In this document: positions 30,820-41,767 of the stretch, piece by piece
Layout of the letters: each line of letters opens with the position of its first letter
How positions within the stretch are numbered: position 1 is the first letter of the stretch
Assembly: GCA_029168955.1 (NCBI GenBank)
Contig: JAPDOI010000193.1
Span: forward strand, 1,116,001-1,180,000
Reading direction: 5' to 3'
DNA: 64,000 nucleotides
DNA from: Aplectana chamaeleonis
Lineage: Eukaryota > Nematoda > Chromadorea > Rhabditida > Cosmocercidae
Translations under genes and position numbers: made by a program
The notes under the pieces: model-generated
Database searches by the model: none
What the model was told of the DNA's origin: nothing
What the model saw: only the letters and a program-made list of their open reading frames with translations

Positions 30820-31475
30820 CTTAGGTTCCTGGCAAAAGTAAAGATTTGGCATATTCATTTTTCCGGAAAAATTAGAGATATACTCAGTTAAAAGGGGAAG
30901 GTAAAGAAAACTGAAAAAAAAGGTTTTGAAATATTCTTGAGAACGATTTGGCGTAGAATAATTTGATTTAGGAAAATGTAGTGAAATAGTTGAAAGTATG
31001 ATTTGGCAGTCGAAATTGAACCAACTATTGATAAGAGTTGTGCAAAACGAGAGATCGCGTTGTATGAGCTAATCCGTAGAACATATCGAAGCTAAATCAC
31101 GCGTGATAAGGCAAGCAGTAAAAGCTCGTTCGGGAGCTGGAATGCCGCGGTCTTCACGTATTAAGTGAAGTAAAATCAACTGTTTGTTCCATATGACGCG
31201 TGATTTTGCTTTGATATGTTCTACGGATAAGCTCATACAATGCTATCTCTCGTTTTGCACTCTTATCAATATTTGGTTCAAACTCGACTGCCAAATCATA
31301 CTTTCAACTATTTCACTACATTTCCCTAAATCAAATTATTCTACGCCAAATCGTTTCCAAGAATATTTCAAAACCTTTTTTTCATTTTTCTCTACCTTCC
31401 CCTTTTAACTGAGTATATTTCTATTTTTTCGAAAAAATGGCCATGCCAAATCTTTACTTTTGCCAGGAACCTAAA
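30820..31475. mobile_element. Foldback element with ~290-bp arms
   Basis: The left arm 30820-31112 and right arm 31194-31475 are inverted copies, sharing TTAGGTTCCTGGCAAAAGTA, GAACGATTTGGCGTAGAATA and AAAACGAGAGATCGC. The spacer is about 80 bp. A paralogue with a shortened right arm is at 53070-53490. Non-coding. Confidence 0.85.
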
Positions 31476-32350
31476 CTTTCAGGAATGATTTCTTCATTCT
31501 CATAGTAGCTTTTTTTCGAAAAATAGCGGCTTTGCATCTACGGTAGTGATAATACGACTGCGAGTAGTTCGGAAGTGAAGGACAGTTTATCATAAAGCCT
31601 AGATTGCTCGGATGAGTCCGGGAGAAGAAAGCAGCAAGAGCGGTCGGTCATAGCAAAATATAACCGTGATATTAAGATTTTGACAAGATAGGCCCGATAA
31701 GCCGCAAATGCCGCGATTATCAGTAGGAAAACCAGGGGACATATTCGCCAACAACCCGCCGAGGGAATGCGAAGGGAAGCGGAAGGGATGATACCGCGCG
31801 CGGCAGAGGAACCGATCAACCCATATTATGCTATGTAGGATTAAAATGCAAACTGTGTTACGTATCGATATCACTGCGAAAAGATAAAGATTCCATCGCG
31901 AAGCGGCCATTCTTCAGTTATGCTATTCGAAAAATTCCGGCGGTCGCTGGGGAAGCCAAGGGAGGCGAGAGTTGGCCGTGGAGCGCGCGTTTTGTATTGA
32001 AATTTTACCTTATCTACCCTTCGACTACCCGGCGGGTTGATGGCGAATACGGCCCCATGAATCAGATGTCTGATTTCTAAAAGTTTAGCTTCCTGGCAAA
32101 AGTAATGATTTGGGATCCCATAAAATTCAGATTCATTACGGGAGCAAGAAACAGCAGCATGAAACCATTAGCAGTAGAACTGCAAAAAAATTTCTCGTTT
32201 CTTAAGACACGTTTTATTAATTATACCAATGTGAGTTACCAAAGGAAGGGAGGACTCAAGACCTATTGGTCTATCTCCAACATTAACATAGCAGCTGAAT
32301 TATGTAGGTTGAGTACCAATGGGGTTCAAGTTTATTCTGCTGATTTTACG
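31476..32350. other. No supported gene
   Basis: Short open frames on both strands with no recognisable content. A fragment of the foldback tip (CTTCCTGGCAAAAGTAATGA) recurs at ~32088. Confidence 0.4.
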
Positions 32351-32354
32351 GATT

Positions 32355-32809
32355 AGTTCATTTTCAAAGTTCAGAGAAGGCCGGATGGTTTACAATAACG
32401 TGTTTACATGTTTTTACCCGTCTTGACCCTCAATTTTGAGGTTCCGCTAAAATTAAGCTTTCAACTTCAAAATTGAATAGGAGCTAGCTGCATCCATTTC
32501 CAGCCTTCTGCCGAAAAATTATCTTCCTAGCTCAATTTTAAGTAGTGCAACAAGATCGTGAACGCCGTCTGAAAAAAAGGAGATTAACAGTTTTTTGACC
32601 AAAATCACGTGGTTTTCTCCATTTTTCTTGAGTGCCAAGAAACCATTCCAAACCATTTTTTGGGTGTATACCCCAACTTTTTACGTTCTTTCCAGTGGAT
32701 AAAAAAACCGCATTTCCACAGTCACTCCGAACGCCGGTTTCGTAATCGCAGAAATGCGCGTGGGCGAGTTAAAGCCAAATCTGGTGCGCGCTTGGCGCGC
32801 ACCACAATG
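32355..32809 (+). repeat. Hairpin-terminated interspersed repeat, copy 1
   Basis: About 455 bp shared with 37785-38238 (+) and 46260-46715 (-). It starts near TTCATTTTCAAAGTTCAG, includes CAATTTTGAGGTTCCGC and GATCGTGAACGCC, and ends in the stem-loop GGTGCGCGC-TTG-GCGCGCACC followed by ACAAT, after which the copies diverge. A 3'-terminal hairpin and no TIRs recall Helitron-type elements, but a CTRR end is not seen. Confidence 0.65.
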
Positions 32810-32974
32810 GTGTTCAGCGCGGCAAAAAACATCTCAAGACGGAGTTTGGGCAGAAACTGTTTCAATTTTTAGAATCCGCGAATACGGACATTCGGTTGTT
32901 TTTTGACATTCCGGTCATTTCCTTCTGTAAAGTTCCGAAAACCTGAAAAGGGATCTCATAATTATTAGGCGTTC

Positions 32975-33375
32975 GGCGCACTTCCATATGGGTACCGTGC
33001 ACTTTCTACGGCATCTTGCGCAGTCCCAGTGGGGTTCCCTACATTTTCTACGGCGTCCTGCGCCTTCCCGCTGGGGTCCCGCACACTTTCTGCGGCGTCC
33101 GGCACATTCCCACTGAGGTCCCCCACATTTTCTATGGCGTCCTGAGCACTCCCACTATGGTCCCGTACACTTTCTACGGCATACTGCGCATTCCCATCGG
33201 GGTCCCGCACACTTTCTCCGGCGTCCTGCGCACTCCCACTATGTTCCCGCACACTTTCTACGGCATCCTGCGCACTCTCACTGCTGGCCCGCACACTCTC
33301 ACTGCTGGCCCGCACACTTTCTGTGGCGTCCTGCGCACTCCCATTGGGGGCCGCGCACTTTCTGCGGCGTCCTGC
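32975..33375. repeat. 42-bp minisatellite (GGTCCCGCACACTTTCT type)
   Basis: Around nine units of ~42 bp (for example GGTCCCGCACACTTTCTGCG then GCGTCCTGCGCACTCCCA). It is the complement of the 46.8-52.6 kb array unit. Both strands stay open for >100 codons because the period is a multiple of three. Confidence 0.9.
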
Positions 33376-33390
33376 GGGCTCAAATTCTAT

Positions 33391-33856
33391 TCTGTAAAAA
33401 AGGGGTCTCCCAAGCAGAAGTGGTTTGGTTAGCGTTACAAATGCTTCAACAAAAAGGGAACAATAGGAAAGCGGAATGAGGAGAGTCTACGAAAAATGAA
33501 CAATATCCTCCAAGAACTCTTTTCTTTTTCGAAACTTCCAAACAGCGGAAACAAACCGTTGTGGTTCTCTATGAGGAAGCGCTTTTGGCTCCATAAAGGA
33601 CTTTGATTATGTGAGTGCCGATAAAATATGTATATATGCATGTGAACCTAATAGCTAACCAGTCAATTCTTCCTCGTAAAATACCACAACCGTTTGTTTC
33701 CGCTGTTTGGAAGGTTCGAAAAAGAAAACAGTCCTTGGAGGATACTGTTCATTTTCGTAGACTCTCCTCATTCCGCTTTCCTATTGTTCCCTTTGTTGAA
33801 GCATTTGTAACGCTAACCAAACCACTTCTGCTTGGGAGACCCCTTTTTACAGAATT
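33391..33856. mobile_element. Foldback element with ~175-bp arms
   Basis: Arms 33391-33567 and 33684-33856 are nearly perfect inverted copies. The tip is TCTGTAAAAAAGGGGTCTCC on the left and its near-complement on the right; inner blocks include GGAATGAGGAGAGTCTACG. The spacer is ~115 bp. It directly abuts the 33.0-kb minisatellite. No coding potential beyond short mirrored frames. Confidence 0.85.
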
Positions 33857-34860
33857 GTTCACTTTTTCTTGATATTACGCTGTAATATCCCATGCAAGAA
33901 TTTCGAACAAAGACCTCTTCATCTCCCCACTAGATCAGTCCTCTTTCTGTGGTCACAAGAATCAATGACCCAAACTGTTGTAAAACTATCTCAGAAAAAT
34001 CACTCGATGTGGCTGACAAGACCGATGTTCACATGATATTAGCTAAGAAATGAATGATATCCATGATATCGTTCCACATAATTCATTCATATTGATCGCG
34101 TCAGCCACATCTGGCTACACCGGGTGTTATTTGCACCTTCCATGTTTTTCATACGTATCGAACGGGTCGGCCACGGTGATTTTCTCAACCAACTCTGACA
34201 GGGACCTTAGGCCCCGGTTATAGTTGGTCGCCCAGACGTAGCCAGCCCGGTCGATAATCATGAAAGCCTGCTGGCCTACAGCCGGATGCAGAATCTGCCT
34301 GCAGTTCTTCGCTCTCAAATGAAACTAACTTAAAACCGGGACAGTCAGAAACTACCTTCCATTCCATCTGGACTCTTTCACATCAGTGGAACAAAGCAGT
34401 TTTACATACTCATTATTTCGTTTCCGTTGCCCCATTCCTTCGCAGAACAGCCGCTTCGATTCCATGAATCTGATATGAAAAAGCTCTGCTGAGCTGCGAA
34501 TGGAGATAGTTCGAGCAATTTGTTTTTGAATTTGGATGCTAATAAGCAAGTACCATTTATTGCAGAAAAAATCAGTAGGCTGGTGAAGAAGGAAGAGGGA
34601 GCACTCAAAATGGGGTTGTGTGAATGACCTTACGAAACTGAAAAGCAGCCTGGCAACATGACCTGACATGACTCACATAACATCTCAAACTTTCTGCTTG
34701 CTATGCTTGTCATCTTTACACTTTTACAAAAGTTTTGCAAGGTGTTCTCTCCTGCGCGAATTCCGGGGCATAATTTCTCGGATGGCTAGCATCGAGTCTG
34801 GGCTCCTGCTCACTCTACGGGGTGGTCTTCACAACTTTTCGGATGAGCAGCAACGGGTCC
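33857..34860. other. No supported gene; short repeat traces
   Basis: 34130-34320 shares CATACGTATCGAnCGGG and GGCCCCGGTTATAGTTGG motifs with the G-rich repeat cluster at 55.2-55.9 kb. Otherwise nothing recognisable. Confidence 0.4.
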
Positions 34861-34869
34861 CGAACACCT

Positions 34870-37330
34870 GCCCACTATCCGGGTTTCCACGACGTCCCGA
34901 TGACTTCATCAGAAGCTCGAAGCACTTTTCACGACGTCCCGATGACGTCATCAGAAGCCCGAAGCACTTTTGGGACTATCCTAGACGGGGGGGGGGGTCA
35001 CCCACGATTTTCCCATGAAAATGAATGGAAAACCTGATAAAAGATGTTTGATGCTGCTATCAATCATTGTTGTTGATGAAGTTCTGTAGAAATACTTCGA
35101 TTGATAGCGTTATAGATCGGTGGTTCATTCCATTTCTGACTTGAATCTTGAGTGCCCCCCCCCGTCTAGGATAGTCCCGCACTTCTCACGATGTCCCGAT
35201 GACGTCATCAGAAGCCCGAAGCACTCTTGGAACTATCCTGAACGGGGGGGGCACCCACGACTTTCTCATGAAAATGAATGGAAACCCTGATAAAAGATGT
35301 TTGATGCTGCTATCACTCATTGTTGTTGATGAAGCTCTGTAGAAATACTTCGATTGATAGCGTTATAGATCGGTGGTTCATTCCATTTCTGACTTGAATC
35401 TTGAGTGCCCCCCCCCCGTCTAGGATAGTCCCCCCCCTCTCCCGATGTCCCGATGACGTCATCAGAAGCCCGAAGCACTCTTGGGACTATCCTAGGCGGG
35501 GGGGGGCACCCACGACTTTCTCATGAAAATGAATGGAAACCTTGATAAAAGGTGCTTGATGCTGCTATCAGTCATTGTTGTTGATGAAGTTGTGTAGAGA
35601 TACTTTGATTGATAGCGTTATAGATCGGTGGTTCATTCCATTTCTGACTCGAAGCTTGAGTGCCCCGTCTAGGATAGTCCCGCACTTCTCACGATGTCCC
35701 GATGACGTCATCAGAAGCCCGAAGCACTCTTGGGACTATCCTAGACGGGGGGGGGCCCCCACGACTTTCTCAGGAAAATGAATGGAAACCTTGATAAAAG
35801 GTGCTTGATGCTGCTATCAGTCATTGTTGTTGATGAAGTTGTGTAGAAATACTTTGATTGATAGCGTTATAGATCGAAGGTGCATTCCATTTCTGACTTG
35901 AATCTTGAGTGCCCCCCCCCCGTCTGGGGTAGGCCCGCACTTTTCACGACGTCCCAATGACGTCATCAGAAACTCGAGGCACTTTTTACGACGTCCCGAT
36001 GACGTCATCAGAAGCCCGAAGCATTTTTCACGACGTCCCGATGACGTCATCAGAAGCCCGAAGCACTTTCACGACGTCCCGATGACGTCATAAGAATTTC
36101 ACGACGTCCCGATGACGTCGTCAGAAGCCCGAAGCACTTTTCACGACGTCCCGATGACGTCATCAGAAGCCCGAAGCACTTTTCACGACGTCCCGATGAC
36201 GTCATCAGAAGCCCGAAGCACTTTCACGACGTCCCGATGACGTCATCAGAAGCCCGAAGCACTTTTCACGGCGTCCCGATGACGTCATCAGAAGCCCGAA
36301 GCACTTTCACGACGTCCCGATGACGTCATCAGAAGCCCGAAGCACTTTTCACGACGTCCCGATGACGTCATCAGAAGCCCGAAGCACTCTCACGACGTCC
36401 CCATGACCTCATCAGAAGCCCGAAGCACTCTCACGACGTCCCGATGACGTCATCAGAAGCCCGAAGCACTTTCACGACGTCCCGATGACGTCATCAGAAA
36501 CCCGAAGCACCTTCACGACGTCCCGATGACGTCATCAGAAGCCAAGCACTTTTTACGACGTCCCGATGACGTCATCAGAGACCCGAAGCACTTTCACGAC
36601 GTCCCGATGACGTCGTCAGAAGCCTGAAGCACTTTTCACGACGTCCCGATGACGTCATCAGGAGCCCGAAGCACTTTTCACTACGTCCCGATGACGTCAT
36701 CAGAAGCCCGAAGCACTTTCGACGTCCCGATGACGTCATCAGAAGCCCGAAGCACTTTTCACGGCGTCCCGATGACGTCATTAGAAGCCCGAAGCACTTT
36801 CACGACGTCCCGATGACGTCATCAGAAGCCCGAAGCACTTTTCACGACGTCCCGATGACGTCATCAGAAGCCCGAAGCACTCTCACGACGTCCCGATGAC
36901 GTCATTAGAAGCCCGAAGCACTTTTCACGACGTCCCCATGACGTCATCAGAAGCCCGAAGCACTTTCACGACGTCCCGATGACGTCATCAGAAGCCCGAA
37001 GCACTTTTCACGACGTCCCGATGACGTCATCAGAAGCCCGAAGCACTCTCACGACGTCCCGATGACGTCAACAGAAGCCCGAAGCACTTTTCACGACGTC
37101 CCGATGACGTCATCAGAAGCCCGAAGCACTCTCACGACGTCCCGATGACGTCATCAGAAGCCCGAAGCACTTTTCACGACGTCCCCATGACCTCATCAGA
37201 AGCCCGAAGCACTCTCACGACGTCCCGATGACGTCATCAGAAACTCGAGGCACTTTTCACGACGTCCCGATGACGTCATCAGAAGCCCGAAGCACTTTTC
37301 ACGACGTCCCGATGACGTCATCAGAATCCC
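34870..37330. repeat. 41-42-bp minisatellite with a TGACGTCA in most units
   Basis: The unit is CACGACGTCCCGATGACGTC followed by ATCAGAAGCCCGAAGCACTT(TT). The dense block is 35933-37330 (~33 units). Single or few units also separate the G/C-tipped MITEs at 34870-35720. By my count about 34 units keep the perfect 8-bp CRE palindrome TGACGTCA; variants are mostly TGACCTCA or TGACGTCG. Each unit also has a second GACGTC. No coding role. Confidence 0.93.
34971..35940. mobile_element. Four G/C-tipped MITE units alternating with minisatellite
   Basis: Each unit is ~200-210 bp with ends GGGACTATCCTAGACGGGGG and its complement, a run of 8-10 G or C, CACTCAAGATTCA-like inner tips and a GATAGCGTTATAGATCGG core. 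Between units lie one to two CRE minisatellite monomers. The whole MITE-plus-spacer block of ~240-260 bp is repeated about four times. The inner tips relate it to the GGCACTCAGGATT MITEs at 10.3-10.9 kb. Confidence 0.8.
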
Positions 37331-37784
37331 CCCTCACCTACAAATCGGTTAATTACCAGCCTACGTACCTCCTACCAACTTACCTGTCTGCCAAGTTGAT
37401 TGCCTGAGACCATTGGCAGTGGCTATTAGCAGTGAGGACTGAAAAGCGTGACGGCCTACGGCCTACGGCTCACGGCCTACGGCGCACACCATGAAATTTT
37501 CTTATGCTTTCGGGCTCACAACTTTGTTATTTGTGAAGCGATTTTGCTGAAATTCGGACAGCAGGTGTCTTCTGGACCCCTTCGCTTATATCCAGAAGGA
37601 AATCTTCAGAAATTTTGTTTCAAAGATTCTATAAACTATTTTATAAAATTCTAAGTGATCACAAGGCCTAGGCAAAACCAAACCTCTCCAGCCGCTTCGC
37701 GGCTGGAGCGATTCACACCAGCCGTCTCGAACAGGGCACAAACTTTGGAGGAAGCTTATCAGTAATCGTGTTGATTTTCATTAG
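37331..37784. other. No supported gene
   Basis: Short CTACGGC-type microrepeat at 37450-37485. Otherwise unique AT-rich sequence without coding support. Confidence 0.4.
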
Positions 37785-38238
37785 CTCATTTTTTAAGTTC
37801 AGTGAACGTCGGATGGTTTACAACAACATGTTTACATGTTTTCACCCGTCTTGGCCCTTAATATTGAGGTTCCGCTAAAATTGAGCTTTCAACTCCAAAA
37901 TTGAATAGGAGCTAGCTGCATCCATTTCCAGCCTCCTGCCAAAAAATCAGCTTCCTAGCTCAATTTTAATTAGTGCAACAATATCGTGAACGCCGTCTGA
38001 AAAAAAGGAGATTAACAGTTTTTCGACCAAAATCACGTGGTTTTCACCATTTTTCTCCAGTGCCAAGAAACCATTCTAAACCATTGTTGGGTACATATGC
38101 CAACTTTTTACGCTCTTTCCAATGGAGAAAAAACCGCATCTCCACATTCACTCTGAAAGCCGATTCCAGAATCACAGAGTTGCGCATGGGCGAGTTAAAG
38201 CCAAATCTGGTGCGCGCTTCGCGCGCACCACAATACCT
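37785..38238 (+). repeat. Hairpin-terminated interspersed repeat, copy 2
   Basis: Closely matches 32355-32809. The terminal stem is a perfect palindrome GGTGCGCGCTTCGCGCGCACC with two arms of nine bases, followed by ACAAT. The 94-codon frame across it is not kept in the other copies. Confidence 0.65.
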
Positions 38239-38244
38239 ATTCCT

Positions 38245-38445
38245 AGGCAAGAAATAAGATGCCTAGCACCCTTATCAGGCATCCAATGTTTCATTTTTCT
38301 GCTGATATTCCGTGGCATTCGCCGCTTCCGCAAAAGTATGAATAGTGTGTCAAAACTATCATAGCAGCGGGGAAGCTTCCACCAACCAGAGACTAACGAT
38401 CTATGCTGAGGTTCCGCACACGTCCCAGGATGTCCCACACACTGT
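38245..38445. repeat. Paralogous block A; empty site for the 44.2-kb element
   Basis: 38330-38430 matches 44170-44225 joined to 45596-45640: GGGGAAGCTTCC, AACCAGAGACTAAC, then a TCCGCACACGTCCCAGGATG segment, with no insert. It therefore shows the pre-insertion state of the locus hit at 44225-44233. Confidence 0.8.
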
Positions 38446-38447
38446 GA

Positions 38448-38840
38448 TACACTCGCAGCTAACCGTCACGGCAGCTGCGGGATGTAACTCGTCCATGCGT
38501 GCAGGGTGCTCACGGATTCTGGGGAAAGGTATTAAAACCTCCGGGAGGGTGAAGTTTGCATGTGCGTGTGGGATCCTTTACTACTTCAAAAGAATGAGAA
38601 ATTCCAATTTTGGTTGCATATCCTTGCTGTAAAAGGGACGCGAAGGACGAGTTGTTTGCCTCCTTTTGAAAACACAACTCAACCGACTTCCTTGATTGAG
38701 GACCCGAGTCAAGCCCCTGTTTTCAGGAAGGTGAGGTTAAATCCAGAACACATTTGCGCATTTCAACGGATTTAGGTGCACGTTAATGAGGGAAAAAATG
38801 AGTTACTCCCCCCGCAGCCGCCGTGATGATTAGCTTCGAG
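38448..38840. mobile_element. ~0.38-kb TIR element (paralogue at 53.6 kb)
   Basis: The left end has ACTCGCAGCTAACCGTCACG followed by GCTGCGGGATGTAACTCGTCC. The right end has the inverse (GAGTTACTCC, GCAGCCGCCGTGATGATTAG, CTTCGAGT). It matches 53628-53997 throughout. No transposase. Confidence 0.75.
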
Positions 38841-38859
38841 TCTGTGAGACACAGGTCCT

Positions 38860-39410
38860 TCCCACATTGTATGACGTCCCGCACACTCCTACTGGAGTCC
38901 TGCACACATTCCATGACGTCCGGTGCACTCCTACTGGGGTCCTGCACACATTCCATAGGCTCCCGAACAATTCTACTGGAGACCTGCACACGTTCTCTAA
39001 TGTCCTGTACAAGGTGCTCTTTCGGAATTGACGGCCCATTCTGGCAAGAAAGTTTTTCTAATGCAGCTACAGGATCATTTTGTCATGTTCTTGCTTCTAA
39101 ACATGTAGAAGCAGAGAGCAACATGAAAAATCTGTGCAAAGAACATATAAAAAACACCCGGAAAAACCAAGTTAATTAGGTGGGTCGTCTTTTCCGAAAA
39201 AGTACCCTGTACGATCCTAGTGGAATCCTGCACACACTCGATGACGTCCTGCAGACCCCTACTGGGGTCCTGCACACGATCCCTAACATTCTGCGCAGTA
39301 CTACTCTCTTCCTGCACACATTCCATGACGTTTTGAGCACTCTTGCTGGTGTCCTGCACACACTCTATGGCGTCCTGCACACCACTACTGCGGTCTTGCA
39401 CACCCCTTAC
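38860..39410. repeat. GTCCTGCACACTCC minisatellite, two clusters
   Basis: Clusters at 38870-39010 and 39215-39410 are made of ~21-bp half units such as GTCCTGCACACATTCCATGA and CGTCCGGTGCACTCCTACTG. Between them is unique sequence. Same family as 30.6, 33.0 and 46.8-53 kb. Confidence 0.8.
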
Positions 39411-40183
39411 CTGTGGCTATCTGTAACTTTACCTCCAGTCGAATTGTTCGGAGTAGTCCATTGGTCCACCGTCCATAATAGAATTGAAGTTAAAAATGGA
39501 TTGAAGGTTGAATGATTTCTCACAAACTATATCATCAGAATATCATTCATATCATGCATGAAGAGAACACGGTTTTAGTCAGCGGTTCATAGGACAACAC
39601 AGTCTTCAGTTAGCGGTTCTTAAGACAACATATGCTTCAGTTAGCGGTTCATAAGACAAAACAGTTTAGGTTAGCGGTTCTCAACAGCCTCTTCTTTACA
39701 CTAACACCAAACCTATAGCAAACCAATAGACCGCTCTATTGGTTGCCGTTTGGTTGTGAAGGCTTTTTTAGTTTGCTGTCCGTTGGCACTTGATAACAAC
39801 TGTGATTTTTGGTATCGAACTCACAACAGCGAGTGTCTGAGTTGGTACCATTTCATCCCTGTTCTGATCGGCCATTCCAGAGATCCGCGGGAAAGCACAA
39901 TTACACATACACATACTCAGACACTCGCTGTTGTGAGTTCGATACCAATAGGATGTCTTCCTATTTATACACGCCGGAATATATCGGTTTAGTTGAAGGA
40001 AGACAACAGTACACGCTGCCGGTTATGAGTTCGAGACTAGAAGGATATGTTCCCAAAGACACTGCCGGAACATATCCGTTTAGTTGGCGGAAGATAATAA
40101 CAAACATTACCTGTTGTGAGCTCGATACCAACTAGATATCTTCCTATGGACACTGCCGGAGCATATCCGTTCAGTTGGCGGAA
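39411..40183. repeat. Paralogous block with an inverted pair; left part of repeat copy Y
   Basis: 39407-39780 recurs at 45747-46130 (AGCGGTTCATAAGACAA units, CGCTCTATTGGTTGCC). 39812-39950 is an inverted pair: CGAACTCACAACAGCGAGTG and, ~100 bp later, its complement. From 39920 it becomes the interspersed repeat seen at 28240-29640. Confidence 0.65.
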
Positions 40184-40185
40184 TA

Positions 40186-41765
40186 CACTGCGTTTCATAT
40201 CTATAGGTCCACCTACGAATCCGTAATTTTGTGTTTCGCTCTAACTCAAATGTTCTGCAGTGGTCACCTACAAAATCAGCGTCCCCGAAAACTTCTTTGA
40301 AGAACCGTAGACGCGATTTCAGATCTGGTACAAATTTTAAGAGCTCAAAGATTGAAAAACACCCGTTTCAAAACTATAGGTCCACTAAATGAAGTCAAAG
40401 TTTTATTACGACAACCAACAGAAATCAACGATCTAGTAACTTGTCTGTCCTCCTTGTTTCAAAATAACTTCAACTAATCGCTTCGGCATGCTCTGGACCA
40501 GATTTTTGATCACGGTGGGTTCCACTGATACCCAGGCGTTGGTGATCGACTCCTTCAGCTCGTCGATTGTGGCGTACTGATTAGCGTCACTGTAAATCGT
40601 GTGCACAATGATGGCCCAGAGGTTCTTCGTAGGATTGAGATCAGGTGGACACGCAGGCCAACCGAGAACCTCTATTTTGTTCCTTGCAAGCCATGCTGAC
40701 ATCGACCGACTAGCATGGACAGCAGCCTTGTCGTGCATAAAAATGAAGGCCTGGCGTCGATCCCTCCGGATAAACGGCAGAAGACGATCCTCTAGAACTT
40801 TCTGGTAGTCCTCGGAGTACATACGGCACGAAACGAATGCAAGCTTGAGTTGAACAGATTCTTGGAATGCACCCCAAACCATGAGCGATCCACCACCGAA
40901 GTTGCGTCGGGATAAGACACGCGGTGGCTCCCGTAGATCACACCAGTAACCTCTTCCATCATCCGGTCCGTCCAGATTGAACTTTTTTTCGCCGCTTCAG
41001 ATCACCTGAAGCTTTTGGGATAATTGGGGCCACGGAGCAGTGTATGAGCAAAATCGCCTTACTTTTGACCAATCCCTTGTGATGTTTTGGGTAGCAAACT
41101 GGAGGCGGGTCGCCTTGTTCCGTTCCATCAGTCTTGGTACAAGCTTCATTAATTCTCTACTGAGGTTTTCTCGCGACTGAACTGCCTTCCAAACCGTACT
41201 TTTTCTCGTCGAAAGCGAAAATTCGTCGTGCAAGCAGTTGAGACTCATCGTCGAGTTCGATAGAAGACGTCCGATTCTTTTTTTATAATGCTCCCATAGC
41301 AGCCTCGGACACCCTCCAGGGTTCTTCTTCCGATATCGCTCAGGATCCTCTAGGTAGTTGTTGATACAATTTTGCGATCGTCCAGGATGCTCCGCAATCC
41401 CCCTTCTCGACCATCCAGCCGCGTTGAGCGATTCCGTTGAAGATTGTTCATCCGAAGACAGGCGATTTCCACCAGACATACCATGCACGACTTTGAGGAA
41501 GTCCGTATTTAACCCCTGTTTTCCAATCTCATTTGTACTAGCAAAGAAAAGGGTATTTTCGTTCGATGGACCTATAGTTTTGAAACGGTCACAATTCTGT
41601 CTATCATTCACGGGAACCTAATAAAAATCATGGATGGGCTGGAGAATTTTTATCAGGGTTTTGAAAGATGAAAATTCCTATGGTAACGCCCACAGACCAC
41701 CAAAATGTACGGCGAGCCCGGAAATTCGAAATTCTTTGGTGGACCTATAGTTATGAAACGCAGTA
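40186..41765 (-). mobile_element. Tc3-like Tc1/mariner transposon, inserted in repeat copy Y
   Basis: The ends carry an inverted CACTGCGTTTCATATCTATA (left) and TACTGCGTTTCATAACTATA (right), both continuing GGTCCACC. TA flanks it at 40184-40185 and 41766-41767. Second, inner copies of the tip motif (CGTTTCAAAACTATAGGTCC) lie ~172 bp inside each end, in the same orientation as the outer ones. Copy X at 28.5 kb shows the uninterrupted target. Confidence 0.9.
40433..41479 (-). pseudogene. Tc3-like transposase, inactivated
   Basis: The frame runs on the minus strand from Met at 41479 (MSGGNRLSSDEQ) through the helix-turn-helix region (WSRRGIAEHPGRSQNCINNY) to the DDE domain. An in-frame TGA occurs at 40997-40999. 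Just after it the expected SDEKKF segment reads SGEKKF, losing the first catalytic Asp. The second Asp is present (FMHDKAAVH). The third, normally Glu in PDLNPIENLW, is Lys (PDLNPTKNLW). About 20 residues between DWSKV and SGEKKF look like an insertion. The element can no longer encode an active cut-and-paste transposase. Confidence 0.92.
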
Positions 41766-41767
41766 TA

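Noticed and set aside
34127..34318. A 63-codon minus-strand frame (RAGYVWATNYNRG...)
   Set aside because: It overlaps motifs shared with the 55-kb G-rich repeats; no family recognised and no splice partners.
34870..37330. A CRISPR-like array of regular 41-42-bp repeats
   Set aside because: Units are directly adjacent with no unique spacers, no cas genes, and a eukaryotic context; it is a minisatellite.
39930..39960. A tRNA-like B box (GAGTTCGATACC) in the interspersed repeat
   Set aside because: No A box or cloverleaf arms could be found around it; the motif is part of a 92-bp tandem unit.
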